From assembly GCF_900109925.1 (NCBI RefSeq), contig NZ_FOBW01000013.1:90224-154223 (forward strand): a stretch of 64,000 nucleotides of DNA, given 5' to 3'. The notes under the pieces are model-generated. The model was not told the DNA's origin. It was given only the letters and a program-made list of their open reading frames with translations, and did not search any database. This DNA comes from Mesobacillus persicus. GTDB lineage: Bacteria; Bacillota; Bacilli; Bacillales; Cytobacillaceae. Below are positions 36,617 through 45,583 of the stretch, piece by piece (position 1 is the first letter of the stretch; each line of letters begins with the position of its first letter). The position numbers and the translations under genes are program-made.

Positions 36617-37291
36617 ATGCACCATAAGAGTTTACATAACCACTGGGGAGAGGTTCTTCACGAGGAGTTTACTAAACCATATTATCAAAAATTACAGGAA
36701 TTCTTGGTAAAGGAATATGCAGAGCAGACCGTTTATCCTGTAAAGGAAGATATATTTAACGCATTAAACTATACAGATTATGAGGATGTAAAGGTGCTTG
36801 TTCTTGGACAGGATCCGTATCATGGTCCTGGGCAGGCCCATGGATTAAGCTTCTCTGTTAAACCAGGTGTGAAAATTCCCCCTTCATTAAGAAACATTTT
36901 TAAAGAATTACAGGCGGATGTAGGGGTCAGTCCGCCTAGTAATGGGTACTTAACAAGATGGGCTGAGCAGGGAGTGCTGATGCTGAATACGGTACTCACA
37001 GTTCGAGAAGGAGAGGCAAATTCCCATAGAGGTCAAGGTTGGGAACAGTTAACAGATAGAGTAATTATTGAGTTAAATTCACGTGAAAAGCCGGTCATTT
37101 TTCTGCTTTGGGGAAGGCCAGCGCAGGCGAAACTAAAGTTGATTGACCGGAAGAAACATATCATTCTTACCTCACCACATCCTAGTCCGTTATCTGCTAG
37201 CCGCGGATTTTTTGGAAGCAAGCCTTTTTCTAAAATTAATACTTATCTCCGTGAGCAAGGTGAAAAAGAGATTGATTGGGAGCTCACCTAA
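36617..37291 (+). CDS. ung: Uracil-DNA glycosylase, family 1
   Basis: A 224-residue enzyme removing uracil from DNA. The water-activating motif GQDPYHG is at about 65-71, and the minor-groove loop [10 protein letters not shown] is at about 188-197. Length and motifs match the family fully. ATG is preceded by GAGAGGGAAG. It begins the ywd block (ung, ywdI, ywdK, gerQ) that keeps the B. subtilis order with ywdH and ywdJ absent. Confidence 0.96.
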   Translation: MHHKSLHNHWGEVLHEEFTKPYYQKLQEFLVKEYAEQTVYPVKEDIFNALNYTDYEDVKVLVLGQDPYHGPGQAHGLSFSVKPGVKIPPSLRNIFKELQADVGVSPPSNGYLTRWAEQGVLMLNTVLTVREGEANSHRGQGWEQLTDRVIIELNSREKPVIFLLWGRPAQAKLKLIDRKKHIILTSPHPSPLSASRGFFGSKPFSKINTYLREQGEKEIDWELT

Positions 37292-37425
37292 ATCTTCGAC
37301 ATGTTCCACGTGGAACAGACAAAATTCCGTACAGTTTGTCTAATTATGGTCGATGAAACGTGTGAATTTTGAGGAACTAAGGTAAAATGGAAACCAAGAA
37401 CGAAATCATAAAGCGTGGTGATACC

Positions 37426-37776
37426 GTGAATATTTCACTTCAAAAACTTCTATCAAAAATGGATGCGGAGCTTAAGAGTGCAAAAAGTGCAGAGTCTGAG
37501 TCGGCATTGCGAGAGCGAATCCACTCACTTAAAACCTTGTGTGAACTCGTCCTAGATGAACCACAAAATATGGTAGTACCAGATCGGCCACAACATGCCG
37601 TTCAACAAACATACAGACCAAGTGTACCAACAGAGGCTACCTTTCAAAACCAAAATGTTCCCTATCAAATACCACCAGTGATACAACCGCAGCCACAACC
37701 AACCACCATGCCAAATCAAGCAAAACGAATTGATATGGAAGATGGTGCCAATGGCGATTCGTTATTGGATTTTTAA
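37426..37776 (+). CDS. ywdI: YwdI-like protein (DUF5327)
   Basis: A 116-residue protein with a helical N terminus (SLQKLLSKMDAELKSAKSAE) and a Pro/Gln-rich tail (QIPPVIQPQPQPTTMP). The position between ung and ywdK is that of B. subtilis ywdI. I prefer GTG 37426 (MNISLQKLL), because the helix begins there. ATG 37387 with AAGG upstream would add 13 residues and cannot be excluded. Function is unknown. Confidence 0.7.
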   Translation: MNISLQKLLSKMDAELKSAKSAESESALRERIHSLKTLCELVLDEPQNMVVPDRPQHAVQQTYRPSVPTEATFQNQNVPYQIPPVIQPQPQPTTMPNQAKRIDMEDGANGDSLLDF

Positions 37777-37782
37777 GATACT

Positions 37783-38023
37783 GGCTTTGTATTGGTCAAT
37801 TTTGATTCTGCACAGGTTGATTGGAGCGGAAGGCGCTTGACTCCTCGAAAATGAAACTACACATTTTCTCGTGCGTGGGCTGATTCAGGATGCTAGTCAG
37901 AGTCCTGCGGGAGCAGCGGGACAGGTGAGACCCCACAGGAGTGCAGCGACGAGGAGGCTCACCGCCCGCCCCGCGGAAAGCAAGCGCCTGGAGCGGAGAT
38001 CAACATACTTAGTTATAAGAGCC
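37783..38023 (+). repeat. GC-rich dispersed element, copy D
   Basis: Full copy with the 50-base insertion (TCGAAAATGAAACTACACAT type) between ywdI and ywdK. Stems are GGCGCTTG/CAAGCGCC and GGTGAG/CTCACC. Outer ends are GGCTTTGT and GTTATAAGAGCC. Confidence 0.85.
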
Positions 38024-38051
38024 TTAAAATAAAAATGGGGGAGAAATCAAT

Positions 38052-38423
38052 ATGAAACTATTTATTATTATTGGGGCCGTCAATGCTTTTCTTGCAGTAG
38101 CCCTGGGAGCGTTTGGAGCTCATGGATTGGAAGGGAAAGTTGAACCAAAATATTTAGAAATATGGAAAACAGGCGTAACATACCAAATGTTCCATGCAAT
38201 CGGGATTCTAATTATTGGGATCTTGTTGGGCAATCTTCCGGCGACGTCCTTGCTCACCTGGTCAGGTTGGTTAATGCTCATCGGAATTGTGATTTTCTCC
38301 GGTAGTTTATATATCCTTACCTTAACGAAAATTGGCATTCTTGGAGCGATTACTCCACTTGGAGGAGTATCCTTCCTCGTTGCTTGGGTTTTGCTTATCA
38401 TTGCAGCTATAAGATATATGTAA
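38052..38423 (+). CDS. ywdK: YwdK, DUF423 membrane protein
   Basis: A 123-residue membrane protein with four helices. GAVNAFLAVALGAFGAHGLEGK at the N terminus and TPLGGVSFLVAW near the end are the DUF423 signatures. Function is unknown; it precedes gerQ as in B. subtilis. ATG is preceded by GGGGGAG. Confidence 0.9.
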   Translation: MKLFIIIGAVNAFLAVALGAFGAHGLEGKVEPKYLEIWKTGVTYQMFHAIGILIIGILLGNLPATSLLTWSGWLMLIGIVIFSGSLYILTLTKIGILGAITPLGGVSFLVAWVLLIIAAIRYM

Positions 38424-38429
38424 AAAAAG

Positions 38430-38460
38430 AAGCTCTGCAGTTCATTACTGCAGAGCTTTT
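38430..38460. terminator. Bidirectional terminator between ywdK and gerQ
   Basis: Twelve-base stem AAGCTCTGCAGT/ACTGCAGAGCTT with loop TCATT, followed by TTGTT and preceded by an A tract. Confidence 0.9.
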
Positions 38461-38474
38461 GTTATGGATGTTAT

Positions 38475-38984
38475 TTAACGTGGTGGGTAAGCAGTTAATC
38501 CACTTGCACCCCCGAATGGGTAATCATATTCTAGTTCCTCATCAAATGTCACATAATCGAGGTAAACCATTAATAGTAAGTAACGCATTCCTGTTTGTGG
38601 ATCACTCAGGATGAGATGGTCTCTTCCTGCTGCCTCAATAATCCCTTTGAAAATTCTAGAATTCCACTCTTGACTAGCGTCAAAGCTCATATACACGGTT
38701 GCTAGTTTGCCTTTGTTCAGGCGCAGGATGTTTTCAATATAAGATGCTTCAATTGGCAGCATCCCTGGGACTTGCACACCCGTACCACCTGCTGATGGTG
38801 ATACGCCAGCGGGTGGTACCGTCGGGGTAGGCTGTTGATATGGATAACCCCCGGCCTGCGTAGGAGCATAGCCCTGCTGTGCAGGGGCATACCCTTGTTG
38901 TGGCTGCTGACCAGCAGGTGCTTGCGGTGTATAGGCTTGCGGATACATTTGAGCATTATAATATGGATAATTCGATTGACTCAT
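38475..38984 (-). CDS. gerQ: GerQ, spore coat protein
   Basis: A 169-residue coat protein needed for germination through CwlJ and cross-linked by transglutaminase. The N-terminal 75 residues are rich in Gln, Pro, Tyr and Ala (QGYAPAQQGYAPTQ). The C-terminal conserved part has PIEASYIENILRLNKGK, YMSFDASQEWN and GMRYLLLMVYLDYVTFDEELEY. ATG is preceded by CAGGAGG. cwlJ, which sits beside gerQ in B. subtilis, is not here. Confidence 0.95.
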   Translation of the reverse strand: MSQSNYPYYNAQMYPQAYTPQAPAGQQPQQGYAPAQQGYAPTQAGGYPYQQPTPTVPPAGVSPSAGGTGVQVPGMLPIEASYIENILRLNKGKLATVYMSFDASQEWNSRIFKGIIEAAGRDHLILSDPQTGMRYLLLMVYLDYVTFDEELEYDYPFGGASGLTAYPPR

Positions 38985-39071
38985 CTTTTTCCCTCCTGAT
39001 TGAAAAATTAGTCCCGAAAAATAGGAAGATTCATTTCACTATTTCAACTTTATGGAGGGAATGAGAGAATT

Positions 39072-39146
39072 ATGACTAAAAAGAATCCGAACAATCGGAA
39101 AAGCCCGGTACGGCGGGACAAAAAGTTTTTCAGTCTTTTTTGTTAA
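39072..39146 (+). CDS. Possible small basic peptide
   Basis: A 24-codon frame (MTKKNPNNRKSPVRRDKKFF and four more residues) starts 12-14 bases after GGAGGG. It is basic, then hydrophobic at the end. I recognise no family. It may be a small peptide of spores or chance; the spacing of the ribosome site is long. Confidence 0.3.
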   Translation: MTKKNPNNRKSPVRRDKKFFSLFC

Positions 39147-39164
39147 CGAGCACTTCAGTTGACC

Positions 39165-39207
39165 AGGGTGATTGGATTGGAAATCAACACACTAGGTTAA
39201 CAGAGCC
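39165..39207 (+). repeat. Remnant of the GC-rich element (deletion form H)
   Basis: GTGATTGGATTGGAAATCAAC followed by GTTAACAGAGCC: left and right ends joined without the core, as at 30139. Confidence 0.65.
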
Positions 39208-39212
39208 ATATA

Positions 39213-39245
39213 AAAAAGCATCTAGAGGTTCTAGATGCTTTTTAG
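39213..39245. terminator. Terminator of hemQ
   Basis: Stem AAAAAGCATCTAGA/TCTAGATGCTTTTT with loop GGT. It lies one base past the hemQ stop codon on the minus strand. Confidence 0.9.
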
Positions 39246-39246
39246 C

Positions 39247-39993
39247 TTAATTTACACTTAAAAATGATTCAACACGTTCAACGTCAAGAAGGTTACCGAC
39301 AAAGAAGGCACCGAATTCACCGTAACGCGCACTGACTTCATCAAAACGCATTTCATAAACGAGCTTTTTAAATTGAAGGACATCATCCGCAAATAAGGTA
39401 ACGCCCCATTCATAATCATCAAAACCAACAGAACCAGTGATAACCTGCTTCACTTTTCCTGCATATTGACGACCAATCATCCCATGGCTGTACATTAGCT
39501 TCTTACGATCTTCCATAGGAAGCATATACCAGTTATCATTTCCTTGGCGACGCTTATCCATTGGATAGAAGCAAACATGCTTTGCTTTCGGTAGCTCAGG
39601 ATATAGGCGAGCACGGACATGCGGATTCTCGTATGGGTTTTCACCATCAGAAAGGTAATTGCTAAGTTCGACAACGGAAACATAAGAATGAGCCGGAACA
39701 GTATATTCAGCCAGCTTAGACTTATTGAATTCGTTTTCAATCTCATTTAGCTCTTCCATTGTAGGACGAAGAATCATCATCATAAAATCAGCTTTTTGTC
39801 CAACGACGCTGTAAAGAGCGTGGCTACCTTGTTTCTCGTTATGAACCTTTGTCCATTTTTCAAGAAGACCTAGAAATTCGTTAATAGCTACCTGGCGCTC
39901 TTCGCTAGGAGTCATTTTCCAAGTCGTCCAATCGATTGTACGGAAATCATGCAAACAATACCAACCATCAAGCGTTTGTGCTGCTTCACTCAT
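39247..39993 (-). CDS. hemQ: HemQ, coproheme decarboxylase
   Basis: A 248-residue protein of the chlorite dismutase fold, which makes haem b from coproheme in Gram-positive bacteria. Motifs include [16 protein letters not shown] at the N terminus, the Tyr region [19 protein letters not shown] (about 137-156), and [30 protein letters not shown] with the haem-pocket histidine just before. It is B. subtilis YwfI, next to pta there too. ATG follows TAGGAGTGAG. Confidence 0.95.
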   Translation of the reverse strand: MSEAAQTLDGWYCLHDFRTIDWTTWKMTPSEERQVAINEFLGLLEKWTKVHNEKQGSHALYSVVGQKADFMMMILRPTMEELNEIENEFNKSKLAEYTVPAHSYVSVVELSNYLSDGENPYENPHVRARLYPELPKAKHVCFYPMDKRRQGNDNWYMLPMEDRKKLMYSHGMIGRQYAGKVKQVITGSVGFDDYEWGVTLFADDVLQFKKLVYEMRFDEVSARYGEFGAFFVGNLLDVERVESFLSVN

Positions 39994-40207
39994 TTATCTC
40001 ACTCCTAAAATCGATAATTTACAACAATACTATATCATAGTTTTGCCATTCGTCATGCGGTTAACACCTTAGGTTCATTGTAAGAATCGAATCATGGAGA
40101 AAATTAGGATAGTTTAGTGCGTTTATGTAAATAATGAAGAGGGCTTTAATGTAATTTTTTTATAAAATTAACAAAAGTTAAACTTATTGTCGAAAAAGGA
40201 AACATTC

Positions 40208-40235
40208 TTGAATTTTAAGTTTGGTAAAGTATGCT
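40208..40235 (+). promoter_or_regulatory. SigA-type promoter of pta
   Basis: TTGAAT at 40208-40213 and TATGCT at 40230-40235 with 16 bases between. pta starts 33 bases further. No convincing cre site was found in the hemQ-pta gap. Confidence 0.5.
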
Positions 40236-40267
40236 AGGGAAGTATAGTTTTTAGAGGAGGATTTAAA

Positions 40268-41248
40268 ATGAGTGATTTGTTTACCGGTCTAAAAGAAAAA
40301 GTGAGCGGACAAAATCTCCGCATCGTTTTTCCAGAAGGGCTGGATGAGAGAATTTTAACAGCAGCCGGACGTCTTGCTGCTGATGGAGTAATTACCCCAA
40401 TTTTAGTAGGGAATATTGAGGAAATTCAAACGAAGGCAAGTGGTCTAGGTGTTGCACTTGACGCTGTTGAAATATACGATCCTGCTAGTTTTGTGTTTAT
40501 GGACGAGCTTGTTGCTTCTTTCGTTGAAAGACGAAAAGGAAAGGCAACAGAGGAACAAGCTAGAAAAATATTGTTAGATGAAAACTATTTTGGAACAATG
40601 CTTGTACATACAAACCGTGCAGATGGACTTGTTAGTGGAGCTGCCCATTCAACGGCGGACACGGTAAGACCTGCTTTACAAATCATTAAGACAAAAGAAG
40701 GCGTACGTAAAACTTCTGGTGTGTTCATAATGGTTCGAGACGATGAGAAATATGTGTTTGCTGATTGTGCCATCAATATTTCGCCAGACAGCCAGGACCT
40801 AGCAGAAATTGCAATTGAAAGTGCAAAGACGGCAAAAATGTTCGATGTCGATCCGCGCGTTGCGATGCTCAGCTTCTCTACAAAAGGATCAGCTGTTTCA
40901 CCGGAGACGGAAAAAGTATCCGCAGCCGTTGTTGAAGCAAAGAAACGCGAACCAGAGCTTGTGCTTGACGGGGAATTCCAGTTCGATGCAGCCTTTGTTC
41001 CTTCAGTGGCAGCGAAAAAGGCACCGGATTCTGTGATCAAAGGGGATGCGAATGTATTTGTCTTCCCTAGCTTAGAAGCAGGGAATATTGGCTATAAAAT
41101 TGCCCAGCGTTTAGGTAATTTTGAAGCAGTCGGTCCAATCCTCCAAGGCTTAAACCGTCCAGTAAACGACCTTTCCCGTGGGTGTAGCGAGGAAGATGTT
41201 TATAAACTTGCATTAATAACAGCTGGTCAGGCACTTGCTGCTAAATAA
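40268..41248 (+). CDS. pta: Phosphate acetyltransferase
   Basis: A 326-residue single-domain Pta, which converts acetyl-CoA to acetyl phosphate in overflow metabolism. Motifs are FPEGLDERIL (about 14), LVSGAAHSTADTVRPALQI (about 120), and NVFVFPSLEAGNIGYKIAQRLG (about 262). Length fits the Bacillus enzyme. ATG follows AGAGGAGG. Confidence 0.96.
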   Translation: MSDLFTGLKEKVSGQNLRIVFPEGLDERILTAAGRLAADGVITPILVGNIEEIQTKASGLGVALDAVEIYDPASFVFMDELVASFVERRKGKATEEQARKILLDENYFGTMLVHTNRADGLVSGAAHSTADTVRPALQIIKTKEGVRKTSGVFIMVRDDEKYVFADCAINISPDSQDLAEIAIESAKTAKMFDVDPRVAMLSFSTKGSAVSPETEKVSAAVVEAKKREPELVLDGEFQFDAAFVPSVAAKKAPDSVIKGDANVFVFPSLEAGNIGYKIAQRLGNFEAVGPILQGLNRPVNDLSRGCSEEDVYKLALITAGQALAAK

Positions 41249-41372
41249 TTAGTCGGAAACTGGTTTTCTTTCGGGGAAACCAGTTTTTTCTGGTTGTTCA
41301 CCCAAATTTCTTCCCAATCAATAAAATGCTATAATAGCAAGGTTATTATTTATTTTTAAAGGAGAATCACAA

Positions 41373-42218
41373 ATGGATGAGGCGCTTCAATTATTGCGTC
41401 AGGCTCGTTGGAGATTGATCGACCAATCGGCGATGGGACCACAGTTTCACGCACTCCAATCGTTCGCGACTGATGATACGCTTTGTGAGTCGGTCGGAGC
41501 GGGGCAATCGCCTGCAGTGGCAAGAGCGTGGGTCCATCATCAGACGATTGTGCTTGGCATTCAGGATACAAGGCTTCCGTCCTTACAGGAGGGTTTACAA
41601 TTTCTCGAACAGCAAGGGTATCAATACATTGTTCGGAACTCCGGTGGATTGGCCGTGGTTCTTGATGAGGGTGTGCTGAACATTTCATTAATTTTACCTG
41701 AAGCTGAAAAGGGAATTGACATCAATCGTGGCTATGATGCGATGTGGCTTTTAGTAAAAAAGATGTTTTCTGATTTTGATATAGAGATAGAGGCACGCGA
41801 AATTACTGGATCATACTGTCCGGGGAGCTATGATTTAAGCATCGGCGGCAGGAAGTTTGCGGGCATTTCCCAGCGGCGCATGAAGAAGGGAGTCGCAGTT
41901 CAGATTTACCTTTGTGTGACAGGAAGCGGTAGCGAGCGCGCCGAGGTCATTAGGCAGTTTTATGGGCATGCTAAAAATGGACAAGACACAAAGTTTCACT
42001 ATCCAGAAGTAAAGCCGGAAGTGATGTCGTCTTTGTCAGAACTACTTGGCACGCCACTAACGATTCAAGATGTGATGCTGCGCTTTATGACGTTTTTAAA
42101 TCAACATAGTCAGGAATTGATTTCTGGACAACTGCTCCCAGAGGAGTTTGAAAAGTTTACCCACTATTATGATAGAGTGATTGAGCGGAACGGCAAATTT
42201 CTTGAACAGGCAAAATAA
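41373..42218 (+). CDS. lipL: LipL, octanoyl-GcvH:protein N-octanoyltransferase
   Basis: A 281-residue amidotransferase of the biotin/lipoate ligase fold that moves octanoyl from GcvH to E2 subunits. The catalytic cysteine is in [12 protein letters not shown] (about 147-158), and [21 protein letters not shown] is the family segment around 87. It is B. subtilis YwfL, in its usual place between pta and rsfA. ATG is preceded by AAAGGAGA. Confidence 0.93.
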   Translation: MDEALQLLRQARWRLIDQSAMGPQFHALQSFATDDTLCESVGAGQSPAVARAWVHHQTIVLGIQDTRLPSLQEGLQFLEQQGYQYIVRNSGGLAVVLDEGVLNISLILPEAEKGIDINRGYDAMWLLVKKMFSDFDIEIEAREITGSYCPGSYDLSIGGRKFAGISQRRMKKGVAVQIYLCVTGSGSERAEVIRQFYGHAKNGQDTKFHYPEVKPEVMSSLSELLGTPLTIQDVMLRFMTFLNQHSQELISGQLLPEEFEKFTHYYDRVIERNGKFLEQAK

Positions 42219-42246
42219 AAGACAGGTCGTAATTCACGGCCTGTCT
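42212..42246 (-). terminator. Terminator of rsfA
   Basis: Stem AGACAGG(TCGT)/(ACGG)CCTGTCT; on the minus strand it is followed by TTTTATTTT. It also overlaps the end of lipL. Confidence 0.75.
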
Positions 42247-42293
42247 GATATATGAGATGGTGTTGCCTGCTCCTACTCCATATATGAATGAAA

Positions 42294-43250
42294 TTACTCC
42301 GCAACTTTTTCGAGATTCCCATTGCGGTCCATTTTAAATTTTGTTGCTGGGCGATCCTCTTCTTCATCAAATAACACAAGTTTACGGGCACGGTTCATAA
42401 TTTTCATCAGTGTCTCGTAATCTTCTTGCATCGTTGTGGCGTTATCTTCGAGGCGCTTAACTTTCCCCTTAAGTGCGTCATTTTCCTTCCTTAACGTCAC
42501 GATTTCACGCATTAATCTTTCATTCTCACTCTTAAAGATATCCGCGTGGAAATTGGTACTGTTTAAGTTTTGCAAATAAGCAATCACATGGCCAAGGGTT
42601 AGTCCTGAGGCTGTTGTGCGAGTTGGTTGCATTGGTTGTTGTACAGGTTGCGGCATTGAAGCAACAATCTCTTCTTGGGAAGTCTGTTTCTGAGGCACTT
42701 CAACCTCTTCCATCGTTAAGTCTTGTTCTAATTCAGAAGTTTCTGAGACTGCATCCTCCTCTTCAGAATCGGAAGAGCGATCAGATTCTTTTAAAAGCAA
42801 TGACTCTTGTAAATCTTGTAGTCCGTCTAGCCCAAAAGCATCCTGCATTTCTAGTGTATTCAATGAACTATATGATTCTGTGGAATCTACCTTTGGCTCC
42901 TCGACCTCGGGGGTGAGTTCACTAGACATCTCTGTTGATTGTTGAATTCCTAGGTCATCAAACGATGGAACTGGCGGTGAATAAAGTAGCTTCTTCTTCC
43001 CACCTTGGTCTTTTCCCAGAATTCTTTGTCGTTGCTTGCGTTGTTTTTTCGCAAGCTGTAACGCTTTTTCGTACTGATGGCGGACAACCGCATTCCATCT
43101 GAAACCACATGCAGCTGACGTGCGATCAAGTTGGTCACCAACTTCTTCAAAAGCGTTCAACTGGGTACTTCCTTCACGAACATGTCTCAATACAGTTTCA
43201 GCAAGCAATAAATCGTTTTCCTCCGTCCAGGCATCCTGGCGAACTTTCAT
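42294..43250 (-). CDS. rsfA: RsfA-type prespore transcription factor
   Basis: A 318-residue protein with an N-terminal Myb/SANT-like DNA-binding domain (RQDAWTEENDLLLAETVLRHV, then RTSAACGFRWNAVV). An acidic Ser/Glu-rich middle follows, and a coiled coil lies at about 240-290 (LMREIVTLRKENDALKGKVK). RsfA is a sigma-F-dependent regulator of prespore genes. The B. subtilis order lipL-rsfA-ywfO is kept. I start at ATG 43250, with AAAGGGA 10 bases upstream; TTG 43259 is too close to it. Confidence 0.88.
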   Translation of the reverse strand: MKVRQDAWTEENDLLLAETVLRHVREGSTQLNAFEEVGDQLDRTSAACGFRWNAVVRHQYEKALQLAKKQRKQRQRILGKDQGGKKKLLYSPPVPSFDDLGIQQSTEMSSELTPEVEEPKVDSTESYSSLNTLEMQDAFGLDGLQDLQESLLLKESDRSSDSEEEDAVSETSELEQDLTMEEVEVPQKQTSQEEIVASMPQPVQQPMQPTRTTASGLTLGHVIAYLQNLNSTNFHADIFKSENERLMREIVTLRKENDALKGKVKRLEDNATTMQEDYETLMKIMNRARKLVLFDEEEDRPATKFKMDRNGNLEKVAE

Positions 43251-43446
43251 ATTCTTCAACTCCCTTTAAAAAATCCCTTAATGAATGAAGTTCTAGTCAA
43301 AGGATGTCCCGTTTTTAAAAGGTTTATACATTCCTGATTAAAAGGATAGTAGATTTTTTCCATTTTTTCATAGAAAGGCCAAGTTGCAATCGACGAATGG
43401 AAGAGGTAAAATACCTTTTAGTGAAAAAAATTCGACATAATATACG

Positions 43447-43468
43447 TAAGCGTCTGAGCCAACGCTTA
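43447..43468. promoter_or_regulatory. Operator-like inverted repeat ahead of the DUF1450 gene
   Basis: TAAGCGT-N8-ACGCTTA, perfect seven-base arms, 40 bases ahead of the start codon and just after CATAAT, a possible -10. Confidence 0.45.
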
Positions 43469-43508
43469 TAAACCATACAGAACTTTTATATAGAAAGGGT
43501 TGTCATAA

Positions 43509-43730
43509 ATGGCAAACGAATTTCGTGTTTGCGACGATTGTCAGGCCGTAAACCTTAAGACATTGATTCCACGCTTAAAGGAAATAGATTCAGAAGCAAC
43601 GATTGATATTAGGTGTCAATCATACTGCGGCCCTGGACGTAAAAAAACCTTTGCGTTCGTGAATAATCGCCCCGTCGCTGCTCTGACCGAAGAAGAGCTA
43701 ATGGAAAAAATCGAAAAAAAACTTAAATAA
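43509..43730 (+). CDS. DUF1450 family small protein (YuzB-like)
   Basis: A 73-residue protein of the DUF1450/UPF0349 family. Cysteines are in VCDDCQA (about 7-10) and [22 protein letters not shown] (about 36-41), spaced like a small thioredoxin-fold or Fe-S/metal site. Function is not known. ATG follows GAAAGGG. A palindromic operator candidate is upstream. Confidence 0.85.
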   Translation: MANEFRVCDDCQAVNLKTLIPRLKEIDSEATIDIRCQSYCGPGRKKTFAFVNNRPVAALTEEELMEKIEKKLK

Positions 43731-43817
43731 AGCAGGAACAACAGCTTTTAAAAAAGAAATATCAATAGAGTCATCTTTAAGCCACTAGCATAAAGGTGAC
43801 TTTTTTATTTTATTTTG

Positions 43818-44061
43818 GGCTTTGTTAAAGGGCATTGCTAATTGTACTAACCGTTGATTGGAGCTCCAGGCGCTTGACTCCTCGAAAATGAACTACACAT
43901 TTTCTCGTGCGTGGGCGTATTCGAGGAAGTTATTCAAAGTCCTGCGGGAGCAGCGGGACAGGTGAGACCCCGCAGGAGCGCAGCGACGAGGAGGCTCACC
44001 GCACGCCCCGCGGAAAGCGAGTGCCTGGAGCGGAAATCAACAACCTCGTTTAACATCTGTG
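43818..44061 (+). repeat. GC-rich dispersed element, copy E
   Basis: Full copy with the 50-base insertion (TCGAAAATGAACTACACATT). Outer ends are GGCTTTGTTAAAGGGCAT and CGTTTAACAT; inner ends are GTTGATT/AATCAAC; stem GGTGAG/CTCACC. It lies between the DUF1450 gene and ywfO. Confidence 0.88.
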
Positions 44062-44088
44062 TTAATCTAGTAATTTGTCAAAATTTGA

Positions 44089-44131
44089 TTCATTGAGTTT
44101 ACCCTAGTAATGAATAGGGTATGCAAATTTT
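44089..44131. promoter_or_regulatory. Nested dyad upstream of ywfO
   Basis: Inner arms TACCCTA/TAGGGTA (44100-44121) lie within outer AAAATTTG/CAAATTTT. It may be an operator or leader structure. Confidence 0.4.
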
Positions 44132-44262
44132 AAAAGAACAACCATCCAAGATTATCCAAGGTCAAGCTGAAGTATGTTGAAATTTGCAAGATTTTGGGAT
44201 GATTTGGTGATAGAAACGGTCTATAATAGATAGAGATATGTTAACGTGAGAGAAGGGAAGCA

Positions 44263-45537
44263 ATGGACTATTCGGCGGAAAAATTACACGAAGAAAAAGT
44301 GTTTAAAGATCCTGTCCACCGTTATATTCATGTTCAAGATCGAGTGATTTGGGACTTGATTGGAACAAAGGAATTTCAACGGTTACGGCGGATTAAACAA
44401 CTGGGAACGACCTTTTTGACCTTTCATGGCGCCGAACATAGCCGGTTCAACCACTCGCTTGGCGTTTATGAAATTGTTCGTCGTATCACTGATACGGTTT
44501 TCGTCGGACGTCCGGAATGGGACCAAGAGGAGAGAATGCTCAGCCTTTGTGCAGCCTTGCTTCATGATTTGGGTCACGGGCCTTATTCCCATTCGTTTGA
44601 AAAAGTGTTTGACCTTGACCATGAGGACTTTACAAAAGCGATTGTCCTTGGAGATACCGAAGTGAATCAAGTGTTATCGCGAATCTCCGCTGATTTTCCA
44701 AAAAAGGTCGCTGAGGTCATTGATAAGACCTATGAAAGCAAGCTTGTGGTGAGCCTGATTTCGAGTCAGATTGATGCCGACCGGATGGACTACCTGCAAC
44801 GAGACGCCTATTATACCGGCGTTAGTTATGGACATTTTGATATGGAGCGGATTTTGCGCGTGATGAGGCCTAGAGAGGACCAGGTCGTCTTTAAGCAGAG
44901 CGGTATGCATGCCGTTGAGGATTATATTATGAGCCGCTATCAAATGTACTGGCAAGTGTATTTTCATCCGGTTACGCGGAGCGCGGAAGTCATCTTGACG
45001 AAAATCCTCCACAGAGCAAAGCATCTCCACGAACAAGGATATTCCTTCAAGCATAAGCCGCATCATTTTTATTCCTTCTTTAAAGAAGAAGTTACATTAG
45101 AAGACTATCTAAAACTAGACGAAGGCATTGTTCAGTATTATTTTCAGATTTGGCTTGAGGAAGAGGATGACGTGCTTAGAGACCTGTGTGCGCGGTTTAT
45201 TAACCGAAACCTCTATAAGTATGTTGAATTTGACCCGGCCAAGGAATATAAAAAATTAACGAAGTTGTCCAAGCTTTTTGAAAAGGCTGGGATTGACCCT
45301 GAGTACTATCTTGTCGTCGATTCATCTTCCGATTTACCTTATGACTTTTATCGTCCTGGTGAGGAAGAGGAGCGTTTACCGATTCATCTTTTAATGAAAA
45401 ATGGGGAGTTGCGCGAGCTATCTAGGGAATCCGATATCGTAGATTCAATTTCAGGGAAGCGCAGGACCGACCATAAATTATATTACCCAGCTGATTTAGT
45501 AGCTGGCCATGAGGAAATATGCGAGCTTCTTGATTAG
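44263..45537 (+). CDS. ywfO: YwfO, HD-domain phosphohydrolase
   Basis: A 424-residue HD-superfamily enzyme related to dGTPase/SAMHD1. Metal-binding residues are in HSRFNHSLGVYEIVRR (about 60), ALLHDLGHGPYSHSFE (about 106) and SSQIDADRMDYLQRDAYYTGV (about 171). The C-terminal part is helical. The substrate is likely a nucleotide but not proven. B. subtilis ywfO-ywgA order is kept. ATG follows GAGAAGGGAAG. Confidence 0.9.
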   Translation: MDYSAEKLHEEKVFKDPVHRYIHVQDRVIWDLIGTKEFQRLRRIKQLGTTFLTFHGAEHSRFNHSLGVYEIVRRITDTVFVGRPEWDQEERMLSLCAALLHDLGHGPYSHSFEKVFDLDHEDFTKAIVLGDTEVNQVLSRISADFPKKVAEVIDKTYESKLVVSLISSQIDADRMDYLQRDAYYTGVSYGHFDMERILRVMRPREDQVVFKQSGMHAVEDYIMSRYQMYWQVYFHPVTRSAEVILTKILHRAKHLHEQGYSFKHKPHHFYSFFKEEVTLEDYLKLDEGIVQYYFQIWLEEEDDVLRDLCARFINRNLYKYVEFDPAKEYKKLTKLSKLFEKAGIDPEYYLVVDSSSDLPYDFYRPGEEEERLPIHLLMKNGELRELSRESDIVDSISGKRRTDHKLYYPADLVAGHEEICELLD

Positions 45538-45583
45538 TAGCCAATGGTAGAATCGGAACTTTTGAAACAGGAGTTGACTAGTT

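Noticed and set aside
37387..37425. ATG 37387 as the ywdI start
   Set aside because: The added 13 residues look unlike the helical family N terminus; kept only as an alternative.
40120..40210. A cre site ahead of pta
   Set aside because: The best candidates lack the central CG with flanking A/T arms needed for the consensus.
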